DNA of 64,000 bases from Limnohabitans sp. WS1 (GCF_003063265.1 NZ_NERU01000001.1:124001-188000), one strand, 5' to 3'. Shown: positions 17,736 to 26,474, counted from the stretch's first letter. The notes: generated from the sequence alone by a model not told the origin. Numbers and translations are program-made.

Positions 17736-18778
17736 GCATCCGCACCGACGACTTCGCCCCCCAGCCCGAACCCCGGGTCATTTCTGCGTCCCCCGTGTCC
17801 CACCAGGAAGAGGCCATTGAGCGCGCCCTGCGCCCCAAGCTGCTCGATGAATACGTCGGCCAAGTCAAGGTGCGCGAGCAACTGGAGATTTTCATCAGCG
17901 CGGCCAAGATGCGCGAAGAGCCGCTGGACCATGTGTTGCTGTTTGGTCCGCCTGGTCTGGGCAAGACCACGCTCAGCCACATCATTGCCGCCGAATTGGG
18001 TGTGAACCTGCGCCAGACCAGCGGCCCGGTGCTGGAAAAACCCAAGGATTTGGCGGCGCTGCTCACCAATCTGGAGCGCAACGATGTGCTCTTCATTGAC
18101 GAGATCCACCGCCTGTCGCCTGTGGTTGAAGAGATTTTGTACCCCGCGCTCGAGGACTACCAGATCGACATCATGATCGGCGAAGGCCCAGCGGCGCGCA
18201 GCATCAAGCTCGATTTGCAGCCCTTCACCCTGGTGGGGGCGACCACCCGTGCGGGCATGCTCACCAATCCTTTACGCGACCGCTTTGGCATCGTGTCGCG
18301 GCTGGAGTTCTACACACCCGAGGAGCTGACCCGCATCGTGACCCGCAGCGCCGGGCTGCTCAAAGCGCCGATTGACCCAGAAGGCTCGTTTGAGATTGCT
18401 CGCCGCTCACGCGGCACGCCGCGCATTGCCAACCGCCTGCTGCGCCGTGTGCGCGACTATGCGGATGTGAAGGGCGACGGCACCATCCACAAGGCCATCT
18501 CGCAAAAGGCCCTGGTCATGCTGGACGTGGACCCCGAAGGCTTTGACCTGATGGACCGCAAACTGCTGGAAGCGGTGATCCACCGTTTTGACGGCGGGCC
18601 TGTGGGCTTGGACAACATCGCCGCCAGCATCGGCGAAGAGCGCGACACCATCGAAGATGTGATCGAGCCGTATTTGATCCAGCAAGGCTATTTGCAGCGC
18701 ACCCCGCGTGGGCGCATCGCCACACTGGCGGCTTTCAAGCATTTGGGCGTCACGCCGCCCAAGTCGTTTGGGCAATGA
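17732..18778 (+). CDS. ruvB: Holliday junction branch migration ATPase RuvB
   Basis: 348 residues. AAA+ motifs are Walker A GPPGLGKT at 72-79, Walker B FIDEIH at 121-126 and sensor 1 GATTRAG, with a C-terminal winged helix ([11 protein letters not shown]). RuvB hexamers pump DNA through the RuvA-bound junction. The ATG overlaps the mazF stop, which fixes the start. Confidence 0.97.
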   Translation: MSIRTDDFAPQPEPRVISASPVSHQEEAIERALRPKLLDEYVGQVKVREQLEIFISAAKMREEPLDHVLLFGPPGLGKTTLSHIIAAELGVNLRQTSGPVLEKPKDLAALLTNLERNDVLFIDEIHRLSPVVEEILYPALEDYQIDIMIGEGPAARSIKLDLQPFTLVGATTRAGMLTNPLRDRFGIVSRLEFYTPEELTRIVTRSAGLLKAPIDPEGSFEIARRSRGTPRIANRLLRRVRDYADVKGDGTIHKAISQKALVMLDVDPEGFDLMDRKLLEAVIHRFDGGPVGLDNIAASIGEERDTIEDVIEPYLIQQGYLQRTPRGRIATLAAFKHLGVTPPKSFGQ

Positions 18779-18787
18779 TGTAGCCGC

Positions 18788-19432
18788 TCAGGCGCTCGTT
18801 TCGTCTTGGCCCAGCGCATCCAGGTGCGAGGTGTCGCCCCAGCCCACCAAGGACAAGCCCTGCGGTGTCCACAACAGCCGGTTGACGGCGGTGTTGGTCA
18901 GTTGCCAAGTGCGAGGGGCTTGTAAATCCAATCGGGTGGCCGCGCGGTACAGAATGTCCAGCACCCCCCCGTGGGCCACCATCACGATTTGCTGACCGGG
19001 GTGCCGTGCGGCCAGTTCGCTGACTGTACCCACAATGCGCTCGCGCAACATTTCCAACGATTCGCCACCCTCAGGCGGTACCCAGTCGGGCGTTCGTTTG
19101 CGCCAGTGCCAAGCGTGATCGGGCAACTCGACTTCAATCTCGGCAAAAGTCCGACCTTGAAAGGCACCAAAGTGTCGTTCGCGCAGCCCGGGGTGCGTGG
19201 TCACGGTTTGACCCGTGGCCTGCGCAATGGCCAAGGCTGTGGTGTGGGCGCGAGACAAGTCACTGGCGTAAATCGCATCCATGGCGTCACGCTGCACCAA
19301 TGCCTGGGCCAAGTGTTGCGCCTGGCGCAGACCCACGTCGTTCAGAGGGATGTCCAGATGGCCTTGCAGTCGGGTGTCGACGTTCCAGGCGGTTTCTCCG
19401 TGGCGGATGGCCAGAATGCGGGTCGGTTCCAT
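18788..19432 (-). CDS. Histidine phosphatase family protein (phosphoglycerate mutase-like)
   Basis: 214 residues with the catalytic RHGETAWN motif at 10-17 and the second histidine in VAHGGVLD. This is the branch 1 histidine phosphatase fold (GpmB/CobC/PhoE-like). The substrate is unknown: no cobalamin genes are near, so a CobC role is not supported. Convergent with ruvB, nine bases away. Confidence 0.88.
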   Translation of the reverse strand: MEPTRILAIRHGETAWNVDTRLQGHLDIPLNDVGLRQAQHLAQALVQRDAMDAIYASDLSRAHTTALAIAQATGQTVTTHPGLRERHFGAFQGRTFAEIEVELPDHAWHWRKRTPDWVPPEGGESLEMLRERIVGTVSELAARHPGQQIVMVAHGGVLDILYRAATRLDLQAPRTWQLTNTAVNRLLWTPQGLSLVGWGDTSHLDALGQDETSA

Positions 19433-19444
19433 GTCGTGTTGGCT

Positions 19445-20077
19445 TCAGCGCGGCAGCTCAATGTTGACCCGACGTGGGCCAGCAGGCGGGTTGGGGAAAT
19501 TGGCCAGTGCAGCTTGAAACAAGGTGGCAAAAATCGGCACGCTGTCGCTCCAGGGGCCCGCGTGGCTGGCGCGGGTTTCGTACACCACCTGGCCCGATTT
19601 GAGGTCGCGCATGATCAGGCTGACCTCGCGTCGGTAATGCGTGGGCGGCGGAAAGCGCATGCCCATGCCCAATCCGATGTGCGATCCGAACCCCGATCCG
19701 ATGCTGATGCTGCCCTGGGGAATCCAGCCTGGCCCGGTGATGGGGCGGCCCCACGGGTCGGCTGGGTACTGGGTGCCATTGAAGCCCACCATCACACTCA
19801 GGCTGGCACCGGCATCGTCACGCACCAAACCCACGGCTGTCATGGCGGCTTGGGCCTGTTGCTCGGCCAGACCCGCTTCGGGGTTGTTGGCTTGCGAAGG
19901 CAGGCGCTCGAAGCGGTATTTGGCCCCTTGCAAACTCATGCCGGGCGGCACCGCCGCCACAGAGACCACATCGCTGTCCACCAAGCGCATGGATGCGCAG
20001 CCGCTTAAAAGCGTCAAAGCCAGTGTGGCCAGAAACACTTGAACGAGCCGAATGATCTGCGGGGTATCTTTGAGCAT
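19445..20077 (-). CDS. Putative lipoprotein, DUF4136-like
   Basis: 210 residues from ATG 20077, preceded by AGGAG seven bases away. The signal peptide ends in a lipobox LLSGC at about residue 29, so the protein is probably lipid-anchored in the outer membrane. The body has glycine-rich stretches (GSGFGSHIGLGMGMRF) and a C-terminal domain with SLIMRDLKSGQVVYETRA, as in DUF4136 lipoproteins. Function unknown. Confidence 0.75.
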   Translation of the reverse strand: MLKDTPQIIRLVQVFLATLALTLLSGCASMRLVDSDVVSVAAVPPGMSLQGAKYRFERLPSQANNPEAGLAEQQAQAAMTAVGLVRDDAGASLSVMVGFNGTQYPADPWGRPITGPGWIPQGSISIGSGFGSHIGLGMGMRFPPPTHYRREVSLIMRDLKSGQVVYETRASHAGPWSDSVPIFATLFQAALANFPNPPAGPRRVNIELPR

Positions 20078-20094
20078 GGGTGGACTCCTGAGGA

Positions 20095-21033
20095 TCACAT
20101 CGAGATGACCTGAATGCCGGGCAAGGACGCTTCCTTGAACTCTTCTTCGTCAAAGGCCTTGTCGCCTGCATCGTCGGCAATGCCGGTGATTTTCAGGTCC
20201 TTGAAGCCGTACAGCTTGGCGTCCATCAAGTGCGAAGGCACCACATTTTGCAGCGCCGCAAACATGTTTTCAATCCGGCCAGGGTGCTTCTTTTGCCACT
20301 CGCGCAGCATGTTGCCCACTTGCAGGCGCTGCAGGTTTTCCTGGCTGCCACACAGGGTGCACGGAATGATGGGGAACTGTCGGTGCTCTGCCCAACGGAT
20401 CAGGTCGGTCTCGGCCACATAGGCCAGTGGGCGGATCACCATGAACTCGCCGTTGTCACTGACCAGTTTTGGGGGCATGCCTTTGAGCTTGCCGCCAAAG
20501 AACATGTTCAAAAAGAAGGTCTGCAGCATGTCGTCGCGGTGGTGGCCGAGCGCGAGCTTGTTGCACTTGAGCTCCCGTGCTACGCGGTACAAAATGCCCC
20601 GACGCAGACGCGAGCACAGGCTGCACATGGTCTTGCCTTCAGGGATTTTGTCTTTCACGATCGAGTAGGTGTCTTGCGTCTCGATGTGGTACTCCACGCC
20701 CAGCTCTTTGAGGTAAGCGGGCAGGATGTGGTCCGGAAACCCCGGCTGCTTTTGGTCCAGGTTGACCGCCACCAGCTCGAAGTCCACCGGGGCGCGAGCC
20801 TTCATCTTGAGCAGGATGTCCAGCATGCCGTAGCTGTCTTTGCCGCCCGACATGCAGACCATGATGCGGTCGCCCGCTTCGATCAGGTTGAAGTCACTGA
20901 TGGCTTGGCCCATTTGGCGGCACAGGCGTTTTTCGAGTTTGTGGGTTTCGCGTTCGATCTTGATCGCTTTGGCAGCCTCTGATTCGGCTTGTGCTTGTAC
21001 CCAGGCGTTGTCTGCTTCTGTATCTGTGTTCAT
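20095..21033 (-). CDS. ttcA: tRNA 2-thiocytidine(32) synthetase TtcA
   Basis: 312 residues from ATG 21033. The PP-loop SGGKDS at about 59-64 activates C32 with ATP. Two CxxC pairs (CSLC and CTLC) hold the Fe-S cluster that delivers sulfur. The start chosen avoids overlap with the folB stop, although a GTG four codons earlier is possible. Confidence 0.95.
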   Translation of the reverse strand: MNTDTEADNAWVQAQAESEAAKAIKIERETHKLEKRLCRQMGQAISDFNLIEAGDRIMVCMSGGKDSYGMLDILLKMKARAPVDFELVAVNLDQKQPGFPDHILPAYLKELGVEYHIETQDTYSIVKDKIPEGKTMCSLCSRLRRGILYRVARELKCNKLALGHHRDDMLQTFFLNMFFGGKLKGMPPKLVSDNGEFMVIRPLAYVAETDLIRWAEHRQFPIIPCTLCGSQENLQRLQVGNMLREWQKKHPGRIENMFAALQNVVPSHLMDAKLYGFKDLKITGIADDAGDKAFDEEEFKEASLPGIQVISM

Positions 21034-21038
21034 GAGGT

Positions 21039-21410
21039 TCACCACTGTCCGGTTTCCATGCGAATGGCCACTTCGCAGTCTTCAAAAATTTCAAGTTTGG
21101 CAATCTTGACGCGCACGCCCAACACGCCGGGCAACTGCATCAGGCGGTTCGAGAGTTTGCCGATCATGGTTTCGAGCAGGTTGATGTGCTCGGCGGTGCA
21201 TTCGTCGATGATGATCTTGCGCACTTTGCGGTAATCCAGCACCGAGTGAATGTCGTCGTCGCTGGGCAGCAGCGGCTGCGTGCCCAGGTTCAGCTCGGCA
21301 TCGACCTGAATCGGTTGCGGGTCGGTTTTTTCGTGTTCTAGGATGCCCAGGTTGGCGTCAAAGCGCAAACCGGTCAACTCCAGGGTTTGGTGTCCGGCAG
21401 GGGTTTTCAT
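21039..21410 (-). CDS. Dihydroneopterin aldolase family protein (FolB-like)
   Basis: 123 residues of tunnelling-fold type. The words [21 protein letters not shown] and DCTAEH-like [13 protein letters not shown] match FolB, which converts dihydroneopterin to hydroxymethyl-dihydropterin in folate synthesis. It is the second of two paralogues that overlap by ATGA. Which one is the folate enzyme and which a FolX-like epimerase cannot be settled by reading. Confidence 0.82.
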   Translation of the reverse strand: MKTPAGHQTLELTGLRFDANLGILEHEKTDPQPIQVDAELNLGTQPLLPSDDDIHSVLDYRKVRKIIIDECTAEHINLLETMIGKLSNRLMQLPGVLGVRVKIAKLEIFEDCEVAIRMETGQW

Positions 21411-21802
21411 GTCGGGCTTTTGATTTGAAAGATTTCAACCCCAACCGCTTCGCAGTCCGGGTACACATCGGGTTTACAGCTGGACAGGCGCACCGCTTGC
21501 ACCTGCGGGTGCGCGATCAGCTCGCGCATCAGGTCATCGCACAAAGTCTCTTGCAACACGATGTGACCTTGGGCCACCCGGCGCGCAATCACCTCGCGGA
21601 TGAAGTCGTAGTCCACCACCTCGGCCAGGTCGTCTTGTGTGGGAGTGGATGCGCTGTAGGGCACGAACAGTTCCACATTGAAGACGATGCGCTGGGGGCC
21701 GAGCTTTTCAAAGTCGTGCGCACCAATGCGCACGTCCACCGTGTGGTTTCGCAAAAACAGGCGGCGGCAATTCAGCGCCAAATCGGTCATCAGCTCGCTC
21801 AT
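21407..21802 (-). CDS. Dihydroneopterin aldolase/epimerase family protein (FolB/FolX-like)
   Basis: 131 residues with the FolB-type core VRIGAHDFEKLGPQRIVFNV and a C-terminal SSCKPDVYPDCEAVGVEIF. It overlaps the next paralogue and the SDR before it by ATGA on both sides, making a tightly coupled trio. With a FolM-like reductase next door, a role in tetrahydromonapterin or folate synthesis is likely (inference). Confidence 0.78.
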   Translation of the reverse strand: MSELMTDLALNCRRLFLRNHTVDVRIGAHDFEKLGPQRIVFNVELFVPYSASTPTQDDLAEVVDYDFIREVIARRVAQGHIVLQETLCDDLMRELIAHPQVQAVRLSSCKPDVYPDCEAVGVEIFQIKSPT

Positions 21803-22584
21803 GCAGGGTCTTTCGGTTCACCCAAAAACATCACGTCGCGCGCCAGAGGCACCAGGTGTTGGCCGTTGTCCACACACACCGTGGTGCCCGTGATGCAGGG
21901 GTTTTGCGCCAGAAAAACGCAAGTGGCAGCCACCTGCGCCGGATCGATCGGCTCGCGCAGCAGGTTCACGCGGCTGTTGCGGTCAAAGTTCTCTTGGGTT
22001 TGTGGGCCGCTCAAAAACATCAGGCCCGGGGCCACCCCGCATACGCGCAAGGGGGCCAAGGCTTGCGCCTGTAAGGCCACAGCACGCTCCAGCGCCAGTT
22101 TGGAGACGGTGTACGAAAAATAGTCCGGGTTCAGGTTGAACACCTTTTGGTCCAGGATGTGGACCACGCTGCGCTGGCCGGGCGTGGCCTTGGGCGCGGC
22201 CTGCTGGGCCATCAGCGAGGCCAGCAGCATGGGTGCGATCAAATTCACTTCGAGTTGCTGGCGCGCGCCGGGCAGGTCCATTTGCTTGCCCTCGTCCGGC
22301 TCGAAGAGTGAGGCATTGTTCACCAAACAATCGAGCGGCCCGGTGGTCTGCATGATGTGCGCCATCATGCGCTCGACCTCAACGCTTTGTGACAGGTCGG
22401 CTTGCACCAAGCGGACGGTGGCACCTTGGGTCTCAAATTCGGTTTGCAGTGTGTTTTGCAGCGCCAAGGCCGCATCAGCAGAGCGCTGGTAGTGGCACCA
22501 CACCTGCCAGCCCGCTTGCGCGAATGCCCGGCACAAAGTCGCGCCCAGACGCAGTGCGCCGCCAGTGATCAGAACGTGTTTCAA
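21799..22584 (-). CDS. SDR family reductase, pteridine reductase/FolM-like
   Basis: 261 residues if TTG 22584 is used (MKHVLITGGALRLG); the start is uncertain because no ATG precedes the Rossmann motif closely. TGGALRLG matches the TGxxxRxG form that marks pteridine reductases (PTR1/FolM) among SDRs, and the catalytic YxxxK is YTVSK. It is first in a unit with two FolB/FolX paralogues. The proposed reaction is reduction of dihydromonapterin or dihydrofolate with NADPH. Confidence 0.75.
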   Translation of the reverse strand: MKHVLITGGALRLGATLCRAFAQAGWQVWCHYQRSADAALALQNTLQTEFETQGATVRLVQADLSQSVEVERMMAHIMQTTGPLDCLVNNASLFEPDEGKQMDLPGARQQLEVNLIAPMLLASLMAQQAAPKATPGQRSVVHILDQKVFNLNPDYFSYTVSKLALERAVALQAQALAPLRVCGVAPGLMFLSGPQTQENFDRNSRVNLLREPIDPAQVAATCVFLAQNPCITGTTVCVDNGQHLVPLARDVMFLGEPKDPA

Positions 22585-22694
22585 GAAGATGCCGCTGCGA
22601 AGGTTAAAAGGGACAATTATCGGCGATGGCCCTGCCGACTGCGTGGGCAGGGGGATAGCGTGTCTGTGAAAGGCAGACAAAGGATAATCGCAGC

Positions 22695-23795
22695 GTGACC
22701 GACGCTTACCCACTTCCCCCTGAGCTGACTCTGCGCATCCACCAAGTCATCGCGCAAGCGGGTGGCTGGATGGGTTTTGACCGTTTCATGGCCATGGCTC
22801 TGTACGAGCCAGGGCTGGGTTATTACACCAATGTCTTGCAGAAATTTGGTGCCATGCCGTCCTCGGGCAGCGATTTTGTGACCGCGCCGGGCATGTCGCC
22901 CTTGTTTGGCCAGACCCTGGCGGTGCAGGTGAACGAGGCGCTGGCCGCCACAGGCACGGACGAAGTCTGGGAGTTTGGCGCAGGCACCGGGGCTCTGGCC
23001 CTGCAGTTGTTGGACAGTTTGGGTGACGCCGTCAGCCGCTACACCATCATCGATTTGTCGGGCACTTTGCGCACTCGGCAGGCCGACACTTTGCTCAAAC
23101 ATGCCAACAAAGTGCGTTGGCTGGATGCCTGGCCCGGTGCCATCGAGGGCGTGGTGGTGGGCAATGAGGTGCTGGACGCCATGCCGGTGCAGCTGCTGCA
23201 GCGCACGCAAGGCGTCTGGCACGAGCGCGGGGTGGTCAGCGCTGGAGAAGAATTCGCTTGGCAAGATCGCATCACCGACTTGCGTCCGCCCCTCGAGATC
23301 GAAGGCGAGCACGATTACCTGACCGAAATCCACCCCCAAGCCGAGGCCTTCACCACCAGCCTGGCCGAGCGGCTGCTGGTCGGACGCGGCGGGGCGGCGT
23401 TCTTTTTGGATTACGGTTTTCCTGAGGCCGAATACTTTCACCCGCAGCGCCACATGGGCACCGTCATGTGCCACCAGCTGCACCAAGCCGACGACAACCC
23501 CTTGGTGGCGGTGGGCCAAAAAGACATCACCGCCCATGTCAACTTCACCGGGGTGGCCTTGGCGGCGCAAAATGCCGGGCTGAATGTGTTGGGCTACACC
23601 AGCCAAGCCTGGTTTTTGCTGAACCTGGGTTTGGCCGAGCGCATGGCAAACGCCAGTTTGGCCGAGCGCAGCCAGGCCCAGCGCCTGATCAACGAGCACG
23701 AAATGGGCGAGTTGTTCAAGGTGATCGGTTTTTCCACCTCCGCCGATGTGTCCGCCCAGGGTTTTGCCCGTGGTGACCGCTCGCACCGCCTGTAA
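22695..23795 (+). CDS. Class I SAM-dependent methyltransferase, MidA/NDUFAF7 family (DUF185)
   Basis: 366 residues from a GTG start. SAM motif FGAGTGALALQLL at about 94-106, plus family words GGWMGFDRFMAMALYEPGLGYY and VVGNEVLDAMPV. The mitochondrial homologue NDUFAF7 methylates an arginine of the NDUFS2 subunit during complex I assembly. The bacterial substrate is not established. Divergent from the SDR. Confidence 0.88.
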   Translation: MTDAYPLPPELTLRIHQVIAQAGGWMGFDRFMAMALYEPGLGYYTNVLQKFGAMPSSGSDFVTAPGMSPLFGQTLAVQVNEALAATGTDEVWEFGAGTGALALQLLDSLGDAVSRYTIIDLSGTLRTRQADTLLKHANKVRWLDAWPGAIEGVVVGNEVLDAMPVQLLQRTQGVWHERGVVSAGEEFAWQDRITDLRPPLEIEGEHDYLTEIHPQAEAFTTSLAERLLVGRGGAAFFLDYGFPEAEYFHPQRHMGTVMCHQLHQADDNPLVAVGQKDITAHVNFTGVALAAQNAGLNVLGYTSQAWFLLNLGLAERMANASLAERSQAQRLINEHEMGELFKVIGFSTSADVSAQGFARGDRSHRL

Positions 23796-23814
23796 ACGTC
23801 TTCGAAGGAACGGT

Positions 23815-24009
23815 ATGTTGCGTTGGTTGATTGTGGTGTTGCTGGTGCTCATTGTGTTCAGCGGTTTGCAGCCTTGGCTGCAAAAGTTGGGCTTTGGCCG
23901 CCTGCCAGGCGACTTCCGATTTCGTCTGTTCGGGCGTGAATTTTTCCTTCCTATTGCCAGCACTTTGCTGCTGAGCATGGTGGCTGCAGGCATCGCACGC
24001 TGGGTTTGA
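23815..24009 (+). CDS. DUF2905 family small membrane protein
   Basis: 64 residues from ATG 23815 after GAAGGAACGGT. Two hydrophobic helices flank the conserved loop GFGRLPGDFRFR, the DUF2905 signature. Function unknown. It follows the methyltransferase by 19 bases and is probably co-transcribed. Confidence 0.85.
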   Translation: MLRWLIVVLLVLIVFSGLQPWLQKLGFGRLPGDFRFRLFGREFFLPIASTLLLSMVAAGIARWV

Positions 24010-24067
24010 GCGGACTGCATTCAGCAGTTTTTCTTCAGCCATCAACCCTAAATTTTCAGGGTTTTGG

Positions 24068-24098
24068 TTGACTTCATAGGGGGGGGAGTGAGTAAAAT
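24068..24098 (+). promoter_or_regulatory. Candidate phase-variable promoter (G8 tract in the spacer)
   Basis: TTGACT (24068-24073) and TAAAAT (24093-24098) are 19 bases apart, and the spacer contains eight consecutive G (24079-24086). Losing one or two G would give the favoured 18- or 17-base spacer. A partly overlapping inverted repeat, AGTAAAA (24091-24097) / TTTTACT (24113-24119), could be an operator or hairpin. It lies just before the outer-membrane barrel gene at 24123. Confidence 0.5.
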
Positions 24099-24122
24099 TT
24101 TTACATCAAAAGTTTTACTTAA

Positions 24123-25010
24123 ATGACGATCTCCATGTTTCTACGCATCTTGATTGCTGGCCTGTTCTTATCGGTAGTACTGCCCGCTCGGGCGGATTTG
24201 CCTATGACCGTGGAAGACCTGATTACCGACAAAGGCAAGTTCAAATTGGACTTGTCGCTGGCGTATGCCAATGCAAATCGCCAAGGGGTGTTTGCAGGTG
24301 AGCCCATCACAGTACAAACGGGAGCCACATCGTTCGTTACCTTGCCCTCGCTTGTCGGCGAGAGCACGGGCAACAGCGACACCCGCGTGGCAACGTTTGG
24401 TTTGCGTTACGGCCTCACCAGCAAGGCAGAAATTTATACACGTTTGAGTGGCACCCATTCCCAGCAGCGCATCAGCGGTGCGGGTGGATTCGCCAAAAGC
24501 AGTGACTCTGGTTTTGCCGACGCGTGGGCGGGGGTCAACTACCAATTCAAAAAGGACGATGAAACACCTGCTGTTCTGGGGTTTGCCGAATTGGCTTTGC
24601 GTGAAAAGCAAAGCAATACCAGTGCCAGTTTTAAATCCACAATGTTGGGCGTGACGGCCTACAAAGCCATTGATCCCGTGGTTTTTTCGTTCACCGGAGC
24701 CTACCGTTTCAGCCAACACCGACAAGACGGCGCACAAACTGTTAAGCCCGGCAACTTGCTCCTGCTCAACCCGTCGGTGTCCTTTGCCGTCAACGACCGC
24801 GTGACATTGACCACCGGCGTTCAATGGACACGTCGCACAGCCGAACGAATAGACGGTCAAGCCCAAGGTTTAGCCCGAACAGGGACCGATTTGATTTTGG
24901 GTGTGGGCTATGGCTTTGACAAGGGCAACACCCTCAACACCAGTTTCAAACTCAATGCATCAGGCCAAGGTGGTGCTGAATTGCGGACGAGTTGGTTGTA
25001 CACGTTTTGA
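24123..25010 (+). CDS. Outer-membrane beta-barrel protein of the C39-peptidase locus
   Basis: 295 residues. A signal peptide (hydrophobic FLRILIAGLFLSVVLPARA, cut after ARA at about residue 24) is followed by alternating beta strands and a C-terminal aromatic residue (SWLYTF), as in Omp85-inserted barrels. It resembles the loosely named 'transporter' or phenol-pathway (MetA-like) outer-membrane proteins. No ribosome site precedes ATG 24123 clearly; ATG 24135 is an alternative. It may be the exit channel for the peptide encoded next (inference). Confidence 0.72.
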   Translation: MTISMFLRILIAGLFLSVVLPARADLPMTVEDLITDKGKFKLDLSLAYANANRQGVFAGEPITVQTGATSFVTLPSLVGESTGNSDTRVATFGLRYGLTSKAEIYTRLSGTHSQQRISGAGGFAKSSDSGFADAWAGVNYQFKKDDETPAVLGFAELALREKQSNTSASFKSTMLGVTAYKAIDPVVFSFTGAYRFSQHRQDGAQTVKPGNLLLLNPSVSFAVNDRVTLTTGVQWTRRTAERIDGQAQGLARTGTDLILGVGYGFDKGNTLNTSFKLNASGQGGAELRTSWLYTF

Positions 25011-25017
25011 AAAAAAG

Positions 25018-25037
25018 CGGGCGGCCAACGCCGCCCG
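25018..25037 (-). terminator. Hairpin after the barrel gene
   Basis: CGGGCGGC-CAAC-GCCGCCCG is an 8-bp perfect stem. The six bases before it are A, giving a T-run only on the minus strand, so on the plus strand it may only weaken or protect the transcript. Confidence 0.4.
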
Positions 25038-25158
25038 ACAGGAATTGGTGGTGCTGATACACCGCCAATGAAGTTGGCCGCGCGACCACGCTGCCAAAGG
25101 TGCCTCGGGAGTCTGTTTCGAGGCTTGTTGTTGTAGTTTTCAAAATGAGGAGTCTATT

Positions 25159-25365
25159 ATGAGTAAGTTCAAACATGCCGCACTCGCGCTGGTGGCAGCC
25201 AGCCTGATGGCGGTACAGGCGCAGGCCACTGAAGTACAGGCGCAGAGTCCGCAAGCCATGCCAGTTGCGACCTTCAGTCAGGCCGACATCAACACGATGT
25301 TCGAGCAAGCCGGAAAGCCGATGCAGTTGGTGGCCTTGTCTGGGCAGGAGATGAAGGATACCTAG
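25159..25365 (+). CDS. Sec-exported prepeptide with double-glycine-type leader, ended by an in-frame TAG
   Basis: 68 residues as read, with a strong ribosome site (GAGGAG) before ATG 25159. The first 24 residues are a Sec signal peptide (ALALVAASLMAVQAQA). The last part, LSGQEMKDT, stops at TAG 25363. If that codon is read as Glu (one base from GAG), the next codons are Gly-Ala. The region then fits the double-glycine leader rule exactly: L-12, S-11, E-8, M-7, G-2, A-1. Such leaders are cut by C39 peptidases, and one is encoded 420 bases downstream. The gene is either an amber-inactivated allele or depends on readthrough. Confidence 0.72.
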   Translation: MSKFKHAALALVAASLMAVQAQATEVQAQSPQAMPVATFSQADINTMFEQAGKPMQLVALSGQEMKDT

Positions 25366-25482
25366 GGTGCTTGGTTTTGGATGTATTTTTATGCACCCCA
25401 AATTGCGGTCGCAACGACATGGATGGCCAACACTGGATGGCGAACAATCCCCAGTTGGTACCATAGTTTCCGTCAACGCTGG
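25366..25482 (+). other. In-frame continuation after the amber codon: predicted mature peptide
   Basis: Thirty-nine sense codons follow TAG before TAA at 25483. They begin GAWFWMYFYAP and end SFRQRW, rich in Trp, Tyr and Phe. The GA pair is at the expected cleavage site. A possible stem GGGTGC (25365-25370) / GCACCC (25393-25398) begins on the last base of the TAG, which could matter if the stop is suppressed. Expression is unproven. Confidence 0.5.
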
Positions 25483-25491
25483 TAATTCCTA

Positions 25492-25791
25492 ATGGCCTTT
25501 CCATTCGATCTTTTGGATTTGGTATTGCCTGAGATCGCTCAGTGGATGGCAGGCAAGTCCAATTCGGAAAAGCGACGATTTCGTCGTGCCGGATTGGGCT
25601 TGTTCATTTTGGGAGTGTTATTTGCCGCCAGCTCGTTGCTTTTCCCAAAAGTAGCGATTTGGGCCTTCAACTCTTTGGAGTGGGCATATTTCATGGCATT
25701 GCTTTTTTCTGGTTGTGGGGTGGGTTTGTTGGCTTGTATTTGGTACGACCCAAAAAAGCACATTAAATTTAGTGATGAGGGCCAAACATGA
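25492..25791 (+). CDS. Small two-TM membrane protein of the C39 locus
   Basis: 99 residues, not recognised as a named family. Two hydrophobic segments (LGLFILGVLFAASSLLF about 36-52 and YFMALLFSGCGVGLLACIW about 66-84) are separated by a short loop. It starts six bases after the end of the read-through prepeptide frame and overlaps the peptidase gene by ATGA, so it is part of the same unit. Immunity, docking or export help are all possible; nothing in the sequence decides. Confidence 0.7.
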   Translation: MAFPFDLLDLVLPEIAQWMAGKSNSEKRRFRRAGLGLFILGVLFAASSLLFPKVAIWAFNSLEWAYFMALLFSGCGVGLLACIWYDPKKHIKFSDEGQT

Positions 25792-26474
25792 TGGGGAGAC
25801 AAGCTTGGAGGATTTGGCTTTGGTTGGGAGTTTTGAGCCTGGGCGTCGCCCATGGCGTTCAAGCTCAAATGTCGACTGCGATGGTCAACACGCACAGCGA
25901 TGTGTTGCAAGTGCCAATCAAAAATTGGAAAACTCTGCGAGATGCGCAAGTGGTCAAGCAAGACTTGGATTACTCGTGCGGTGCCGCTTCGTTGGCCACC
26001 TTGCTGAACTATTTTTATGGCCAAGATTTGACAGAGGAAGCGCTTCTCAAGGCCATGGACAAAGGCGATGGACGGGCCAGTTTTGAAGACATGGCCAAGG
26101 CCATACCGCAGTTTGGCTTCAGGGCGCAAGGATTTGCGGCCAGTTGGGAGCAGCTCACACGCTTGAAAATGCCCGTCATTGTCTATGTCAAGCATCGAAA
26201 GAACGACCACTTTTCTGTGTTGCGAGGCATCAACCAGGACACCGTGTGGTTGGCCGATCCCAGTTTGGGCAACAGGACTTACAGCCGACAACAATTTTTG
26301 GCCATGTGGCAAACGCGCCAAGATTCAGAAAACGCCGATTTATCCGGGAAGTTTTTGGCGATTTTGCCCATGCAGGCCGAAGCCAAGCAGGTGGGTATTT
26401 TTTTCACTAAAACACCAGTGCGACATACCGGTATGGCCTTGCAAATGCTTGCCCATCAAAGGCAGTCCAATTGA
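25788..26474 (+). CDS. Secreted stand-alone C39 family peptidase
   Basis: 228 residues from ATG 25788 (a second ATG follows at once) with GAGGG before it. The signal peptide ends near VQA-Q at about 26. The C39 papain-like core is intact: oxyanion Gln58, catalytic Cys64 in DYSCGAASLATLL, His141 in NDHFSVLRGI and Asp157 in ADPSLG. Classical C39 domains are fused to an ABC exporter and act in the cytoplasm. This one lacks membrane and ATPase domains and should act in the periplasm. The likely substrate is the leader peptide encoded at 25159 (inference from leader match and adjacency). Confidence 0.9.
   Translation: MMGRQAWRIWLWLGVLSLGVAHGVQAQMSTAMVNTHSDVLQVPIKNWKTLRDAQVVKQDLDYSCGAASLATLLNYFYGQDLTEEALLKAMDKGDGRASFEDMAKAIPQFGFRAQGFAASWEQLTRLKMPVIVYVKHRKNDHFSVLRGINQDTVWLADPSLGNRTYSRQQFLAMWQTRQDSENADLSGKFLAILPMQAEAKQVGIFFTKTPVRHTGMALQMLAHQRQSN

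Noticed and set aside
22617..24020. 467-codon minus-strand frame opposite the methyltransferase and DUF2905 genes
   Set aside because: No domain, and it overlaps two well-supported genes on the plus strand.
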